Shown: piece by piece, positions 1 through 14,407 of the stretch
Layout of the letters: the number at the start of each line of letters is the position of its first letter
How positions within the stretch are numbered: position 1 is the first letter of the stretch
Made by a program: the position numbers and the translations under genes
Assembly (NCBI GenBank): GCA_946811695.1
Contig: OX328126.1
Span: 1,282,009-1,346,008, forward strand
Reading direction: 5' to 3'
Source: Gonocerus acuteangulatus
Taxonomy: Eukaryota > Arthropoda > Insecta > Hemiptera > Coreidae
DNA: 64,000 nt
Notes under the pieces: generated by a model
Told to the model about the DNA's origin: nothing
Seen by the model: only the letters and a program-made list of their open reading frames with translations
Database searches by the model: none

Positions 1-2904
1 CTAATAACCCAAATCTGTAACTGTTCGAGTTTCGAACCTATCACCTCCGAACTGTGACTCCTAGACGACTTTAACCTAGCCTATGACACTCCCCGTGTCA
101 AGACCAACCCGTGTGCCAAGTTACATCAAAATCTAATAACCCAAATCTGTAACTGTTCGGGTTTCGAACCTATCACCTCCGAACTGTGACTCCTAGACGA
201 CTTTAACCTAGCCTATGACACTCCCCGTGTCAAGACCAACCCGTGTGCCAAGTTACATCAAAATCTAATAACCCAAATCTGTAACTGTTCGGGTTTCGAA
301 CCTATCACCTCCGAACTGTGACTCCTAGACGACTTTAACCTAGCCTATGACAGTCCCCGTGCCAAGACCAACCCGTGTGCCAAGTTACATCAAAATCTAA
401 TAACCCAAATCTGTAACTTTTCGGGTTTCGAACCTATCACCTCCGAACTGTGACTCCTAGACGACTTTAACCTAGCCTATGACAGTCCCCGTGTCAAGAC
501 CAACCCGTGTGCCAAGTTACATCAAAATCTAATAACCCAAATCTGTAACTGTTCGGGTTTCGAACCTATCACCTCCGAACTGTGACTCCTAGACGACTTT
601 AACCTAGCCTATGACACTCCCCGTGTCAAGACCAACCCGTGTGCCAAGTTACATCAAAATCTAATAACCAAAATCTGTAACTGTTCGGGTTTCGAACCTA
701 TCACCTCCGAACTGTGACTCCTAGACGACTTTAACCTAGCCTATGACACTCCCCGTGTCAAGACCAACCCGTGTGCCAAGTTACATCAAAATCTAATAAC
801 CCAAATCTGTAACTGTTCGGGTTTCGAACCTATCACTTCCCAACTGTGACTCCTAGACGACTTTAACCTAGCCTATGACACTCCCCGAGTCAAGACCAAC
901 CCGTGTGCCAAGTTACATCAAAATCTAATAACCCAAATCTGTAACTGTTCGAGTTTCGAACCTATTACCTCCGAACTGTGACTCCTAGACGACTTTTACC
1001 TAGCCTATGACACTCCCCGTGTCAAGACCAACCCGTGTGCCAAGTTACATCAAAATCTAATAACCCAAATCTGTAACTGTTCGGGTTTCGAACCTATCAC
1101 CTCCGAACTGTGACTCCTAGACGACTTTAACCTAGCCTATGACACTCCCCGTGTCAAGACCAACCCGTGTGCCAAGTTACATCAAAATCTAATAACCCAA
1201 ATCTGTAACTGTTCGGGTTTCGAACCTATCACCTCCGAACTGTGACTCCTAGACGACTTTAACCTAGCCTATGACAGTCCCCGTGCCAAGACCAACCCGT
1301 GTGCCAAGTTACATCAAAATCTAATAACCCAAATCTGTAACTGTTCGGGTTTCGAACCTATCACCTCCGAACTGTGACTCCTAGACGACTTTAACCTAGC
1401 CTATGACAGTCCCCGTGTCAATACCAACCCGTGTGCCAAGTTACATCAAAATCTAATAACCCAAATCTGTAACTGTTCGGGTTTCGAACCTATCACCTCC
1501 GAACTGTGACTCCTAGACGACTTTAACCTAGCCTATGACACTCCCCGTGTCAAGACCAACCCGTGTGCCAAGTTACATCAAAATCTAATAACCCAAATCT
1601 GTAACTGTTCGGGTATCGAACCTATCACCTCCGAACTGTGACTCCTAGACGACTTTAACCTAGCCTATGACACTCCCCGTGTCAAGACCAACCCGTGTGC
1701 CAAGTTACATCAAAATCTAATAACCCAAATCTGTAACTGTTCGGGTTTCGAACCTATCACCTCCGAACTGTGACTCCTAGACGACTTTAACCTAGCCTAT
1801 GACAGTCCCCGTGTCAAGACCAACCCGTGTGCCAAGTTACATCAAAATCTAATAACCCAAATCTGTAACTGTTCGGGTTTCGAACCTATCACCCCCGAAC
1901 TGTGACTCCTAGACGACTTTAACCTAGCCTATGACAGTCCCCGTGTCAAGACCAACCCGTGTGCCAAGTTACATCAAAATCTAATAATCCAAATCTGTAA
2001 CTGTTCGGGTTTCGAACCTATCACCTCCGAACTGTGACTCCTAGACGACTTTAACCTAGCCTATGACACTCCCCGTGTCAAGACCAACCCGTGTGCCAAG
2101 TTACATCAAAATCTAATAACCCAAATCTGTAACTGTTCGGGTTTCGAACCTATCACCTCCGAACTGTGACTCCTAGACGACTTTAACCTAGCCTATGACA
2201 CTCCCCGTGTCAAGACCAACCCGTGTGCCAAGTTACATCAAAATCTAATAACCCAAATCTGTAACTGTTCGGGTTTCGAACCTATCACCTCCGAACTGTG
2301 ACTCCTAGACGACTTTAACCTAGCCTATGACCGTCCCCGTGTCAAGACCAACCCGTGTGCCAAGTTACATCAAAATCTAATAACCCAAATCTGTAACTGT
2401 TCGGGTTTCGAACCTATCACCTCCGAACTGTGACTCCTAGACGACTTTAACCTAGCCTATGACAGTCCCCGTGTCAAGACCAACCCGTGTGCCAAGTTAC
2501 ATCAAAATCTAATAACCCAAATCTGTAACTGTTCGGGTTTCGAACCTATCACCTCCGAACTGTGACTCCTAGACGACTTTAACCTAGCCTATGACACTCC
2601 CCGTGTCAAGACCAACCCGTGTGCCAAGTTACATCAAAATCTAATAACCCAAATCTGTAACTGTTCGGGTTTCGAACCTATCACCTCCGAACTGTGACTC
2701 CTAGACGACTTTAACCTAGCCTATGACAGTCCCCGTGTCAAGAACAACCCGTGTGCCAAGTTACATCAAAATCTAATAACCCAAATCTGTAACTGTTCGG
2801 GTTTCGAACCTATCACCTCCGAACTGTGACTCCTAGACGACTTTAACCTAGCCTATGACACCCCCCGTGTCAAGACCAACCCGTGTGCCAAGTTACATCA
2901 AAAT
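1..2904. repeat. 132-bp satellite array (Sat132), 22 copies
   Basis: A perfectly phased head-to-tail array: the unit starting ctaataaccc recurs at 1, 133, 265 and still in register at 2641, ending exactly after 22 units at 2904. Copies differ by scattered substitutions, for example gacactcc/gacagtcc and cgtgtcaag/cgtgccaag, with no net indel. The array runs off the left edge of the window. On the minus strand every unit contains a tRNA-like stretch, listed separately. No reading frame of note is present. Confidence 0.98.
152..229 (-). other. tRNA-like segment inside each Sat132 monomer (one copy shown)
   Basis: Read on the minus strand, the monomer contains GGTTCGAAAC, a perfect match to the pol III B-box consensus GWTCRANNC (161-169 here). 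It is preceded by GGAGGTGATA, then an anticodon-arm-like stretch, then GGCTAGGTTAAAGTC, which resembles the D-arm/A-box region. The same order and much of the same sequence occur in the tRNA-derived repeat at 40975-41060. A closed acceptor stem is not visible, so this is a tRNA relic and not a working tRNA gene. Descent from a tRNA-derived SINE is inference. Confidence 0.6.
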
Positions 2905-3093
2905 TGGTCAAACGGTGTGAATTTGCATAAAGAACAGACATACATACTGATTTCTATGATGAAGTGTTTGAAACTAGATCTGTAGATTGTAAAGTCAGCA
3001 ACTTCCGTCAATTGAAATGAATCAGCTGTTCTAGAAGCTGAAGAGAAACAGTCGTCTACAGGTATTTCACTTCTTGTCTGTTTGCTCCTGTGT
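2905..3093. other. Unassigned 189 bp between Sat132 and a LINE fragment
   Basis: Single-copy in this window. The minus strand stays open through it, but the frame runs on into LINE 3'-UTR sequence, so no gene is called. It ends where the LINE 3'-UTR homology begins. Confidence 0.5.
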
Positions 3094-3826
3094 TCCCATC
3101 CCCCTCTGAACATTGTATCATCATTGCCCCATTCCAATGAATGTACATATTTACTTATATTTCATTTTATTATTTAAGGCTTCACATATAATATTTGTGT
3201 TAGTTGCTTTTTTTGTTTTGTTCTTTTATACTTTTGTTTTTCTTTATTCATATTTATCAATCATCCTAATCCTACAGCCCAATCCTTATCCAGCACCAAT
3301 CATCCTTCCTCTCCACCAAGACGTCTTAATAGGATGTGGCCTCGAGATCTATTAAACATGTGAAGTGCTGTGAAGTGAAAGAATAATAATAACAGTGATC
3401 AAAATTAGTATGTGATATTTTCTTGTATTGTATATTATTATATTCTAATGTCTGAGAGTGATATCAATGGATATTTCCTCTCCTCAAGATATCATTGCCT
3501 ACGTCTCATCACCTCTCTCCCGGCTGGAGGCAAGGGATGGTTCGATGGTGAAAGGTAGACCAGGTCATCAGTATGAATCCAAGAAGGTATTCGGCTGACA
3601 ACCTGCTGTACCCGAGACCTGGCTAATTCTGTCATCACATTACACAATACAATGTAAATTGTAGATTGTAATATACCTGTAAATAAAATAAAAAAATTCA
3701 TATTTATATTTTTAGGTTAAATTTCTTTATTGTTTATTTTGTACTTATTTTTATTCTTATGGGACGAAGTCCCAGAATAAAGTTTTTTTTTTCATTCATT
3801 CATTCATTCATTCATTCATTCATTAT
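3094..3826 (+). mobile_element. 5'-truncated LINE 3' end with (ATTC)n tail, interrupted by a nested insertion
   Basis: Positions 3094-3257 and 3697-3826 match, nearly base for base, the reverse complement of the 3' UTR of the LINE at 45411-46545. Shared landmarks are the stretch from tcccatccccctctga to ctttattcatattta, the 3' stem-loop GGGAC-GAA-GTCCC (3761-3773), the aataaag signal-like run and the (ATTC)n tail that ends against the first 91-bp satellite unit. No coding part remains. A 439-bp foreign segment splits it at 3258-3696. Confidence 0.9.
3258..3696 (+). mobile_element. Nested short retroposon with 11-bp target duplication
   Basis: This segment is absent from the otherwise matching LINE 3' UTR at 45.4-45.7 kb. 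It is bounded by the direct repeat ttcatatttat at 3247-3257 and 3697-3707, and ends in an A-rich tail (aaataaaataaaaaaa), the signature of target-primed reverse transcription. A weak B-box-like ggttcgatgg lies near 3540, so a SINE is possible, but there is no convincing A box. It could equally be the 3' end of another LINE. The host family is unidentified. Confidence 0.85.
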
Positions 3827-6800
3827 GTTAATTATCATGTTTGTCTAGAATAATTCCACCAATGTTTTCACTCTTGTATTATTCTCAGTCTATTTAGGAA
3901 GCAAGTGAAATTATTATGTTAATTATCATGTTTGTATAGAATAATTCCACCAATGTTTTCACTCTTGTATTATTCTCAGTCTATTTAGGAAGCAAGTGAA
4001 ATTATTATGTTAATTATCATGTTTGTCTAGCATAATTCCACCAATGTTTTCACTCTTGTATTATTCTCAGTCTATTTAGGAAGCAAGTGAAATTATTATG
4101 TTAATTATCATGTTTGTATAGAATAATTCCACCAATGTTATCACTCTTGTATTATTCTCAGTCTATTTAGGAAGCAAGTGAAATTATTATGTTAATTATC
4201 ATGTTTGTCTAGAATAATTCCACCAATGTTTTCACGCTTGTATTATTCTCTGTCTATTTAGGAAGCAAGTGAAATTATTATGTTAATTATCATGTTTGTA
4301 TAGAATAATTCCACCAATGTTTTCACTCTTGTATTATTCTCAGTCTATTTAGGAAGCAAATGAAATTATTATGTTAATTATCATGTTTGTCTAGAATAAT
4401 TCCACCAATGTTTTCACTCTTGTATTATTCTCAGTCTATTTAGGAAGCAAGTGAAATTATTATGTTAATTATCATGTTTGTCTAGCATAATTCCACCAAT
4501 GTTTTCACTCTTGTATTATTCTCAGTCTATTTAGGAAGCAAGTGAAATTATTATGTTAATTATCATGTTTGTATAGAATAATTCCACCAATGTTTTCACT
4601 CTTGTATTATTCTCAGTCTATTTAGGAAGCAAGTGAAATTATTATGTTAATTATCATGTTTGTCTAGAATAATTCCACCAATGTTTTCACGCTTGTATTA
4701 TTCTCTGTCTATTTAGGAAGCAAGTGAAATTATTATGTTAATTATCATGTTTGTATAGAATAATTCCACCAATGTTTTCACTCTTGTATTATTCTCAGTC
4801 TATTTAGGAAGCAAATGAAATTATTATGTTAATTATCATGTTTGTCTAGAATAATTCCACCAATGTTTTCACTCTTGTATTATTCTCAGTCTATTTAGGA
4901 AGCAAGTGAAATTATTATGTTAATTATCATGTTTGTCTAGAATAATTCCACCAATGTTTTTACGCTTGTATTATTCTCTGTCTATTTAGGAAGCAAGTGA
5001 AATTATTATGTTAATTATCATGTTTGTATAGAATAATTCCACCAATGTTTTCACTCTTGTATTATTCTCAGTCTATTTAGGAAGCAAATGAAATTATTAT
5101 GTTAATTATCATGTTTGTCTAGAATAATTCCACCAATGTTTTCACTCTTGTATTATTCTCAGTCTATTTAGGAAGCAAGTGAAATTATTATGTTAATTAT
5201 CATGTTTGTCTAGAATAATTCCACCAATGTTTTCACTCTTGTATTATTCTCAGTCTATTTAGGAAGCAAGTGAAATTATTATGTTAATTATCATGTTTGT
5301 CTAGAATAATTCCACCAATGTTTTCACTCTTTTATTATTCTCAGTCTATTTAGGAAGCAAGTGAAATTATTATGTTAATTATCATGTTTGTCTAGAATAA
5401 TTCCACCAATGTTTTCACTCTTGTATTATACGCATTCTATTTAGGAAGCAAGTGAAATTATTATGTTAATTATCCAGTTTGTCTAGAATAATTCCACCAA
5501 TGTTTTCACTCTTATATTATTCTCAGTCTATTTAGGAAGCAAGTGAAATTATTATGTTAATTATCATGTTTGTCTAGAATAATTCCACCAATGTTTTCAC
5601 TCTTGTATTATTCTCAGTCTATTTAGGAAGCAAGTGAAATTATTATGTTAATTATCATGTTTGTCTAGAATAATTCCACCAATGTTTTCACTCTTGTATT
5701 ATTCTCAGTCTATTTAGGAAGCAAGTGAAATTATTATGTTAATTATCATGTTTGTCTAGAATAATTCCACCAATGTTTTCACTCTTGTATTATACGCATT
5801 CTATTTAGGAAGCAAGTGAAATTATTATGTTAATTATCATGTTTGTATAGAATAATTCCACCAATGTTTTCACTCTTGTATTATTCTCAGTCTATTTAGG
5901 AAGCAAGTGAAATTATTATGTTATTTATCATGTTTGTATAGAATAATTCCACCAATGTTTTCACTCTTGTATTATTCTCAGTCTATTTAGGAAGCAAGTG
6001 AAATTATTATGTTAATTATCATGTTTGTATAGAATAATTCCACCAATGTTTTCACTCTTGTATTATTCTCAGTCTATTTAGGAAGCAAGTGAAATTATTA
6101 TGTTAATTATCATGTTTGTATAGAATAATTCCACCAATGTTTTCACTCTTGTAATATTCTCAGTCTATTTAGGAAGCAAGTGAAATTATTATGTTAATTA
6201 TCATGTTTGTCTAGAATAATTCCACCAATGTTTTCACTCTTGTATTATACGCATTCTATTTAGGAAGCAAGTGAAATTATTATGTTAATTCTCATGTTTG
6301 TCTAGAATGATTCCACCAATGTTTTCACTCTTGTATTATACGCATTCTATTTAGGAAGCAAGTGAAATTATTATGTTAATTATCATGTTTGTATAGAATA
6401 ATTCCACCAATGTTTTCACTCTTGTATTATTCTCAGTCTATTTAGGAAGCAAGTGAAATTATTATGTTAATTATCATGTTTGTATAGAATAATTCCACCA
6501 ATGTTTTCACTCTTGTATTATACTCAGTCTATTTAGGAAGCAAGTGAAATTATTATGTTAATTATCATGTTTGTCTAGAATAATTCCACCAATGTTTTCA
6601 CTCTTGTATTATTCTCAGTCTATTTAGGAAGCAAGTGAAATTATTATGTTAATTATCATGTTTGTATAGAATAATTCCACCAATGTTTTCACTCTTGTAT
6701 TATTCTCAGTCTATTTAGGAAGCAAGTGAAATTATTATGTTAATTATCATGTTTGTCTAGAATAATTCCACCAATGTTTTCACTCTTGTATTATTCTCAG

Positions 6801-9800
6801 TCTATTTAGGAAGCAAGTGAAATTATTATGTTAATTATCATGTTTGTCTAGAATAATTCCACCAATGTTTTCACTCTTGTATTATTCTCAGTCTATTTAG
6901 GAAGCAAGTGAAATTATTATGTTAATTATCATGTTTGTATAGATTAATTCCACCAATGTTTTCACTCTTGTATTATTCTCAGTCTATTTAGGAAGCAAGT
7001 GAAATTATTATGTTAATTATCATGTTTGTATAGAATAATTCCACCAATGTTTTCACTCTTGTATTATTCTCAGTCTATTTAGGAAGCAAGTGAAATTATT
7101 ATGTTAATTATCCAGTTTGTCTAGAATAATTCCACCAATGTTTTCACTCTTGTATTATACGCATTCTATTTAGGAAGCAAGTGAAATTATTATGTTAATT
7201 ATCATGTTTGTCTAGAATAATTCCACCAATGTTTTCACTCTTGTATTATTCTCAGTCTATTTAGGAAGCAAGTGAAATTATTATGTTAATTATCATGTTT
7301 GTATAGAATAATTCCACCAATGTTTTCACTCTTGTATTATTCTCAGTCTATTTAGGAAGCAAGTGAAATTATTATGTTAATTATCATGTTTGTCTAGAAT
7401 AATTCCACCAATGTTTTCACTCTTGTATTATTCTCTGTCTATTTAGGAAGCAAGTGAAATTATTATGTTAATTATCCAGTTTGTCTAGAATAATTCCACC
7501 AATGTTTTCACTCTTGTATTATTCTCAGTCTATTTAGGAAGCAAATGAAATTATTATGTTAATTATCATGTTTGTCTAGAATAATTCCACCAATGTTTTC
7601 ACTCTTGTATTATTCTCAGTCTATTTAGGAAGCAAGTGAAATTATTATGTTAATTATCATGTTTGTATAGAATAATTCCACCAATGTTTTCACTCTTGTA
7701 TTATTCTCAGTCTATTTAGGAAGCAAGTGAAATTATTATGTTAATTATCATGTTTGTCTAGAATAATTCCACCAATGTTTTCACTCTTGTATTATTCTCA
7801 GTCTATTTAGGAAGCAAATGAAATTATTATGTTAATTATCATGTTTGTCTAGAATAATTCCACCAATGTTTTCACTCTTGTATTATTCTCAGTCTATTTA
7901 GGAAGCAAGTGAAATTATTATGTTAATTATCATGTTTGTATAGAATAATTCCACCAATGTTTTCACTCTTGTATTATTCTCAGTCTATTTAGGAAGCAAA
8001 TGAAATTATTATGTTAATTATCATGTTTGTCTAGAATAATTCCACCAATGTTTTCACTCTTGTATTATTCTCAGTCTATTTAGGAAGCAAGTGAAATTAT
8101 TATGTTAATTATCATGTTTGTCTAGAATAATTCCACCAATGTTTTCACTCTTGTATTATTCTCAGTCTATTTAGGAAGCAAATGAAATTATTATGTTAAT
8201 TATCATGTTTGTCTAGAATAATTCCACCAATGTTTTCACTCTTGTATTATACGCATTCTATTTAGGAAGCAAGTGAAATTATTATGTTAATTATCATGTT
8301 TGTCTAGAATAATTCCACCAATGTTTTCACTCTTGTATTATTCTCAGTCTATTTAGGAAGCAAGTGAAATTATTATGTTAATTATCATGTTTGTCTAGAA
8401 TAATTCCACCAATGTTTTCACTCTTGTAATATTCTCAGTCTATTTAGGAAGCAAATGAAATTATTATGTTAATTATCATGTTTGTATAGAATAATTCCAC
8501 CAATGTTTTCACTCTTGTATTATTCTCAGTCTATTTAGGAAGCAAGTGAAATTATTATGTTAATTATCATGTTTGTCTAGAATAATTCCACCAATGTTTT
8601 CACTCTTGTATTATTCTCAGTCTATTTAGGAAGCAAGTGAAATTATTATGTTAATTATCATGTTTGTCTAGAATAATTCCACCAATGTTTTCACTCTTGT
8701 ATTATTCTCAGTCTATTTAGGAAGCAAGTGAAATTATTATGTTAATTATCATGTTTGTCTAGAATAATTCCACCAATGTTTTCACTCTTGTAATATTCTC
8801 AGTCTATTTAGGAAGCAAATGAAATTATTATGTTAATTATCATGTTTGTATAGAATAATTCCACCAATGTTTTCACTCTTGTATTATTCTCAGTCTATTT
8901 AGGAAGCAAGTGAAATTATTATGTTAATTATCATGTTTGTCTAGAATAATTCCACCAATGTTTTCACGCTTGTATTATTCTCAGTCTATTTAGGAAGCAA
9001 GTGAAATTATTATGTTAATTATCATGTTTGTCTAGAATAATTCCACCAATGTTTTCACTCTTGTATTATTCTCAGTCTATTTAGGAAGCAAATGAAATTA
9101 TTATGTTAATTATCATGTTTGTCTAGAATAATTCCACCAATGTTTTCACTCTTGTATTATTCTCAGTCTATTTAGGAAGCAAGTGAAATTATTATGTTAA
9201 TTATCATGTTTGTCTAGAATAATTCCACCAATGTTTTCACTCTTGTATTATTCTCAGTCTATTTAGGAAGCAAGTGAAATTATTATGTTAATTATCATGT
9301 TTGTATAGAATAATTCCACCAATGTTTTCACTCTTGTATTATTCTCAGTCTATTTAGGAAGCAAGTGAAATTATTATGTTAATTATCCAGTTTGTCTAGA
9401 ATAATTCCACCAATGTTTTCACTCTTGTATTATACGCATTCTATTTAGGAAGCAAGTGAAATTATTATGTTAATTATCATGTTTGTCTAGAATAATTCCA
9501 CCAATGTTTTCACTCTTGTATTATTCTCAGTCTATTTAGGAAGCAAGTGAAATTATTATGTTAATTATCATGTTTGTATAGAATAATTCCACCAATGTTT
9601 TCACTCTTGTATTATTCTCAGTCTATTTAGGAAGCAAGTGAAATTATTATGTTAATTATCATGTTTGTATAGAATAATTCCACCAATGTTTTCACTCTTG
9701 TATTATTCTCTGTCTATTTAGGAAGCAAGTGAAATTATTATGTTAATTATCCAGTTTGTCTAGAATAATTCCACCAATGTTTTCACTCTTGTATTATTCT

Positions 9801-12800
9801 CAGTCTATTTAGGAAGCAAATGAAATTATTATGTTAATTATCATGTTTGTCTAGAATAATTCCACCAATGTTTTCACTCTTGTATTATTCTCAGTCTATT
9901 TAGGAAGCAAGTGAAATTATTATGTTAATTATCATGTTTGTATAGAATAATTCCACCAATGTTTTCACTCTTGTATTATTCTCAGTCTATTTAGGAAGCA
10001 AGTGAAATTATTATGTTAATTATCATGTTTGTCTAGAATAATTCCACCAATGTTTTCACTCTTGTATTATTCTCAGTCTATTTAGGAAGCAAATGAAATT
10101 ATTATGTTAATTATCATGTTTGTCTAGAATAATTCCACCAATGTTTTCACTCTTGTATTATTCTCAGTCTATTTAGGAAGCAAGTGAAATTATTATGTTA
10201 ATTATCATGTTTGTATAGAATAATTCCACCAATGTTTTCACTCTTGTATTATTCTCAGTCTATTTAGGAAGCAAATGAAATTATTATGTTAATTATCATG
10301 TTTGTCTAGAATAATTCCACCAATGTTTTCACTCTTGTATTATTCTCAGTCTATTTAGGAAGCAAGTGAAATTATTATGTTAATTATCATGTTTGTCTAG
10401 AATAATTCCACCAATGTTTTCACTCTTGTATTATTCTCAGTCTATTTAGGAAGCAAATGAAATTATTATGTTAATTATCATGTTTGTCTAGAATAATTCC
10501 ACCAATGTTTTCACTCTTGTATTATACGCATTCTATTTAGGAAGCAAGTGAAATTATTATGTTAATTATCATGTTTGTCTAGAATAATTCCACCAATGTT
10601 TTCACTCTTGTATTATTCTCAGTCTATTTAGGAAGCAAGTGAAATTATTATGTTAATTATCATGTTTGTCTAGAATAATTCCACCAATGTTTTCACTCTT
10701 GTAATATTCTCAGTCTATTTAGGAAGCAAATGAAATTATTATGTTAATTATCATGTTTGTATAGAATAATTCCACCAATGTTTTCACTCTTGTATTATTC
10801 TCAGTCTATTTAGGAAGCAAGTGAAATTATTATGTTAATTATCATGTTTGTCTAGAATAATTCCACCAATGTTTTCACTCTTGTATTATTCTCAGTCTAT
10901 TTAGGAAGCAAGTGAAATTATTATGTTAATTATCATGTTTGTCTAGAATAATTCCACCAATGTTTTCACTCTTGTATTATTCTCAGTCTATTTAGGAAGC
11001 AAGTGAAATTATTATGTTAATTATCATGTTTGTCTAGAATAATTCCACCAATGTTTTCACTCTTGTAATATTCTCAGTCTATTTAGGAAGCAAATGAAAT
11101 TATTATGTTAATTATCATGTTTGTATAGAATAATTCCACCAATGTTTTCACTCTTGTATTATTCTCAGTCTATTTAGGAAGCAAGTGAAATTATTATGTT
11201 AATTATCATGTTTGTCTAGAATAATTCCACCAATGTTTTCACGCTTGTATTATTCTCAGTCTATTTAGGAAGCAAGTGAAATTATTATGTTAATTATCAT
11301 GTTTGTCTAGAATAATTCCACCAATGTTTTCACTCTTGTATTATTCTCAGTCTATTTAGGAAGCAAATGAAATTATTATGTTAATTATCATGTTTGTCTA
11401 GAATAATTCCACCAATGTTTTCACTCTTGTATTATTCTCAGTCTATTTAGGAAGCAAGTGAAATTATTATGTTAATTATCATGTTTGTCTAGAATAATTC
11501 CACCAATGTTTTCACTCTTGTATTATTCTCAGTCTATTTAGGAAGCAAGTGAAATTATTATGTTAATTATCATGTTCGTCTAGAATAATTCCACCAATGT
11601 TTTCACTCTTTTATTATTCTCAGTCTATTTAGGAAGCAAGTGAAATTATTATGTTAATTATCATGTTTGTCTAGAATAATTCCACCAATGTTTTCACTCT
11701 TGTATTATACGCATTCTATTTAGGAAGCAAGTGAAATTATTATGTTAATTATCATGTATGTCTAGAATAATTCCACCAATGTTTTCACTCTTGTATTATT
11801 CTCAGTCTATTTAGGAAGCAAGTGAAATTATTATGTTAATTATCATGTTTGTATAGAATAATTCCACCAATGTTTTCACTCTTTTATTATTCTCAGTCTA
11901 TTTAGGAAGCAAGTGAAATTATTATGTTAATTATCATGTTTGTCTAGAATAATTCCACCAATGTTTTCACTCTTGTATTATTCTCAGTCTATTTAGGAAG
12001 CAAGTGAAATTATTATGTTAATTATCATGTTTGTCTAGAATAATTCCACCAATGTTTTCACCCTTGTATTATTCTCAGTCTATTTAGGAAGCAAGTGAAA
12101 TTATTATGTTAATTATCATGTTTGTCTAGAATAATTCCACCAATGTTTTCACTCTTGTATTATTCTCAGTCTATTTAGGAAGCAAGTGAAATTATTATGT
12201 TAATTATCATGTTTGTCTAGAATAATTCCACCAATGTTTTCACTCTTGTATTATTCTCAGTCTATTTAGGAAGCAAATGAAATTATTATGTTAATTATCA
12301 TGTTTGTCTAGAATAATTCCACCAATGTTTTCACTCTTGTATTATTCTCAGTCTATTTAGGAAGCAAGTGAAATTATTATGTTAATTATCATGTTTGTCT
12401 AGAATAATTCCACCAATGTTTTCACTCTTGTATTATTCTCAGTCTATTTAGGAAGCAAGTGAAATTATTATGTTAATTATCATGTTTGTCTAGAATAATT
12501 CCACCAATGTTTTCACTCTTTTATTATTCTCAGTCTATTTAGGAAGCAAGTGAAATTATTATGTTAATTATCATGTTTGTCTAGAATAATTCCACCAATG
12601 TTTTCACTCTTGTATTATACGCATTCTATTTAGGAAGCAAGTGAAATTATTATGTTAATTATCCAGTTTGTCTAGAATAATTCCACCAATGTTTTCACTC
12701 TTGTATTATTCTCAGTCTATTTAGGAAGCAAGTGAAATTATTATGTTAATTATCATGTTTGTCTAGAATAATTCCACCAATGTTTTCACTCTTGTATTAT

Positions 12801-14407
12801 TCTCAGTCTATTTAGGAAGCAAGTGAAATTATTATGTTAATTATCATGTTTGTCTAGAATAATTCCACCAATGTTTTCACTCTTGTATTATTCTCAGTCT
12901 ATTTAGGAAGCAAGTGAAATTATTATGTTAATTATCATGTTTGTCTAGAATAATTCCACCAATGTTTTCACTCTTGTATTATACGCATTCTATTTAGGAA
13001 GCAAGTGAAATTATTATGTTAATTATCATGTTTGTATAGAATAATTCCACCAATGTTTTCACTCTTGTATTATTCTCAGTCTATTTAGGAAGCAAGTGAA
13101 ATTATTATGTTAATTATCATGTTTGTCTAGAATAATTCCACCAATGTTTTCACTCTTGTATTATACGCATTCTATTTAGGAAGCAAGTGAAATTATTATG
13201 TTAATTATCATGTTTGTATAGAATAATTCCACCAATGTTTTCACTCTTGTATTATTCTCAGTCTATTTAGGAAGCAAGTGAAATTATTATGTTAATTATC
13301 ATGTTTGTCTAGAATAATTCCACCAATGTTTTCACTCTTGTATTATTCTCAGTCTATTTAGGAAGCAAATGAAATTATTATGTTAATTATCATGTTTGTC
13401 TAGAATAATTCCACCAATGTTTTCACTCTTGTATTATTCTCAGTCTATTTAGGAAGCAAGTGAAATTATTATGTTAATTATCATGTTTGTATAGAATAAT
13501 TCCACCAATGTTTTCACTCTTGTATTATTCTCAGTCTATTTAGGAAGCAAGTGAAATTATTATGTTAATTATCATGTTTGTCTAGAATAATTCCACCAAT
13601 GTTTTCACTCTTGTATTATTCTCAGTCTATTTAGGAAGCAAGTGAAATTATTATGTTAATTATCATGTTTGTCTAGAATAATTCCACCAATGTTTTCACT
13701 CTTGTATTATTCTCAGTCTATTTAGGAAGCAAGTGAAATTATTATGTTAATTATCATGTTTGTATAGAATAATTCCACCAATGTTTTCACTCTTGTATTA
13801 TACGCATTCTATTTAGGAAGCAAATGAAATTATTATGTTAATTATCATGTTTGTATAGAATAATTCCACCAATGTTTTCACTCTTGTATTATTCTCAGTC
13901 TATTTAGGAAGCAAGTGAAATTATTATGTTAATTATCATGTTTGTCTAGAATAATTCCACCAATGTTTTCACTCTTGTATTATTCTCAGTCTATTTAGGA
14001 AGCAAGTGAAATTATTATGTTAATTATCATGTTTGTATAGAATAATTCCACCAATGTTTTCACTCTTGTATTATTCTCAGTCTATTTAGGAAGCAAATGA
14101 AATTATTATGTTAATTATCATGTTTGTCTAGAATAATTCCACTAATGTTTTCACTCTTGTATTATACGCATTCTATTTAGGAAGCAAGTGAAATTATTAT
14201 GTTAATTATCATGTTTGTCTAGAATAATTCCACCAATGTTTTCACTCTTGTATTATTCTCAGTCTATTTAGGAAGCAAGTGAAATTATTATGTTAATTAT
14301 CATGTTTGTCTAGAATAATTCCACCAATGTTTTCACTCTTGTATTATACGCATTCTATTTAGGAAGCAAGTGAAATTATTATGTTAATTATCATGTTTGT
14401 CTAGAAT
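3824..14407. repeat. 91-bp satellite array (Sat91), 116 copies
   Basis: An AT-rich unit beginning attatgttaattatcatg starts at 3822 and at 14378, exactly 116 x 91 bp apart, so no net indel has accumulated. Diagnostic variants are tgtctag/tgtatag, tattctcagtc/tatacgcattc, tatcatg/tatccag, gcaagtg/gcaaatg and cactctt/cacgctt. These variants recur in blocks, which shows higher-order duplication. The left end abuts the LINE (ATTC)n tail and the right end breaks inside ctagaat. Confidence 0.98.

Noticed and set aside
2898..3137. 79-codon minus-strand open frame
   Set aside because: Crosses from the unique 189 bp into LINE 3' UTR and has no motif.
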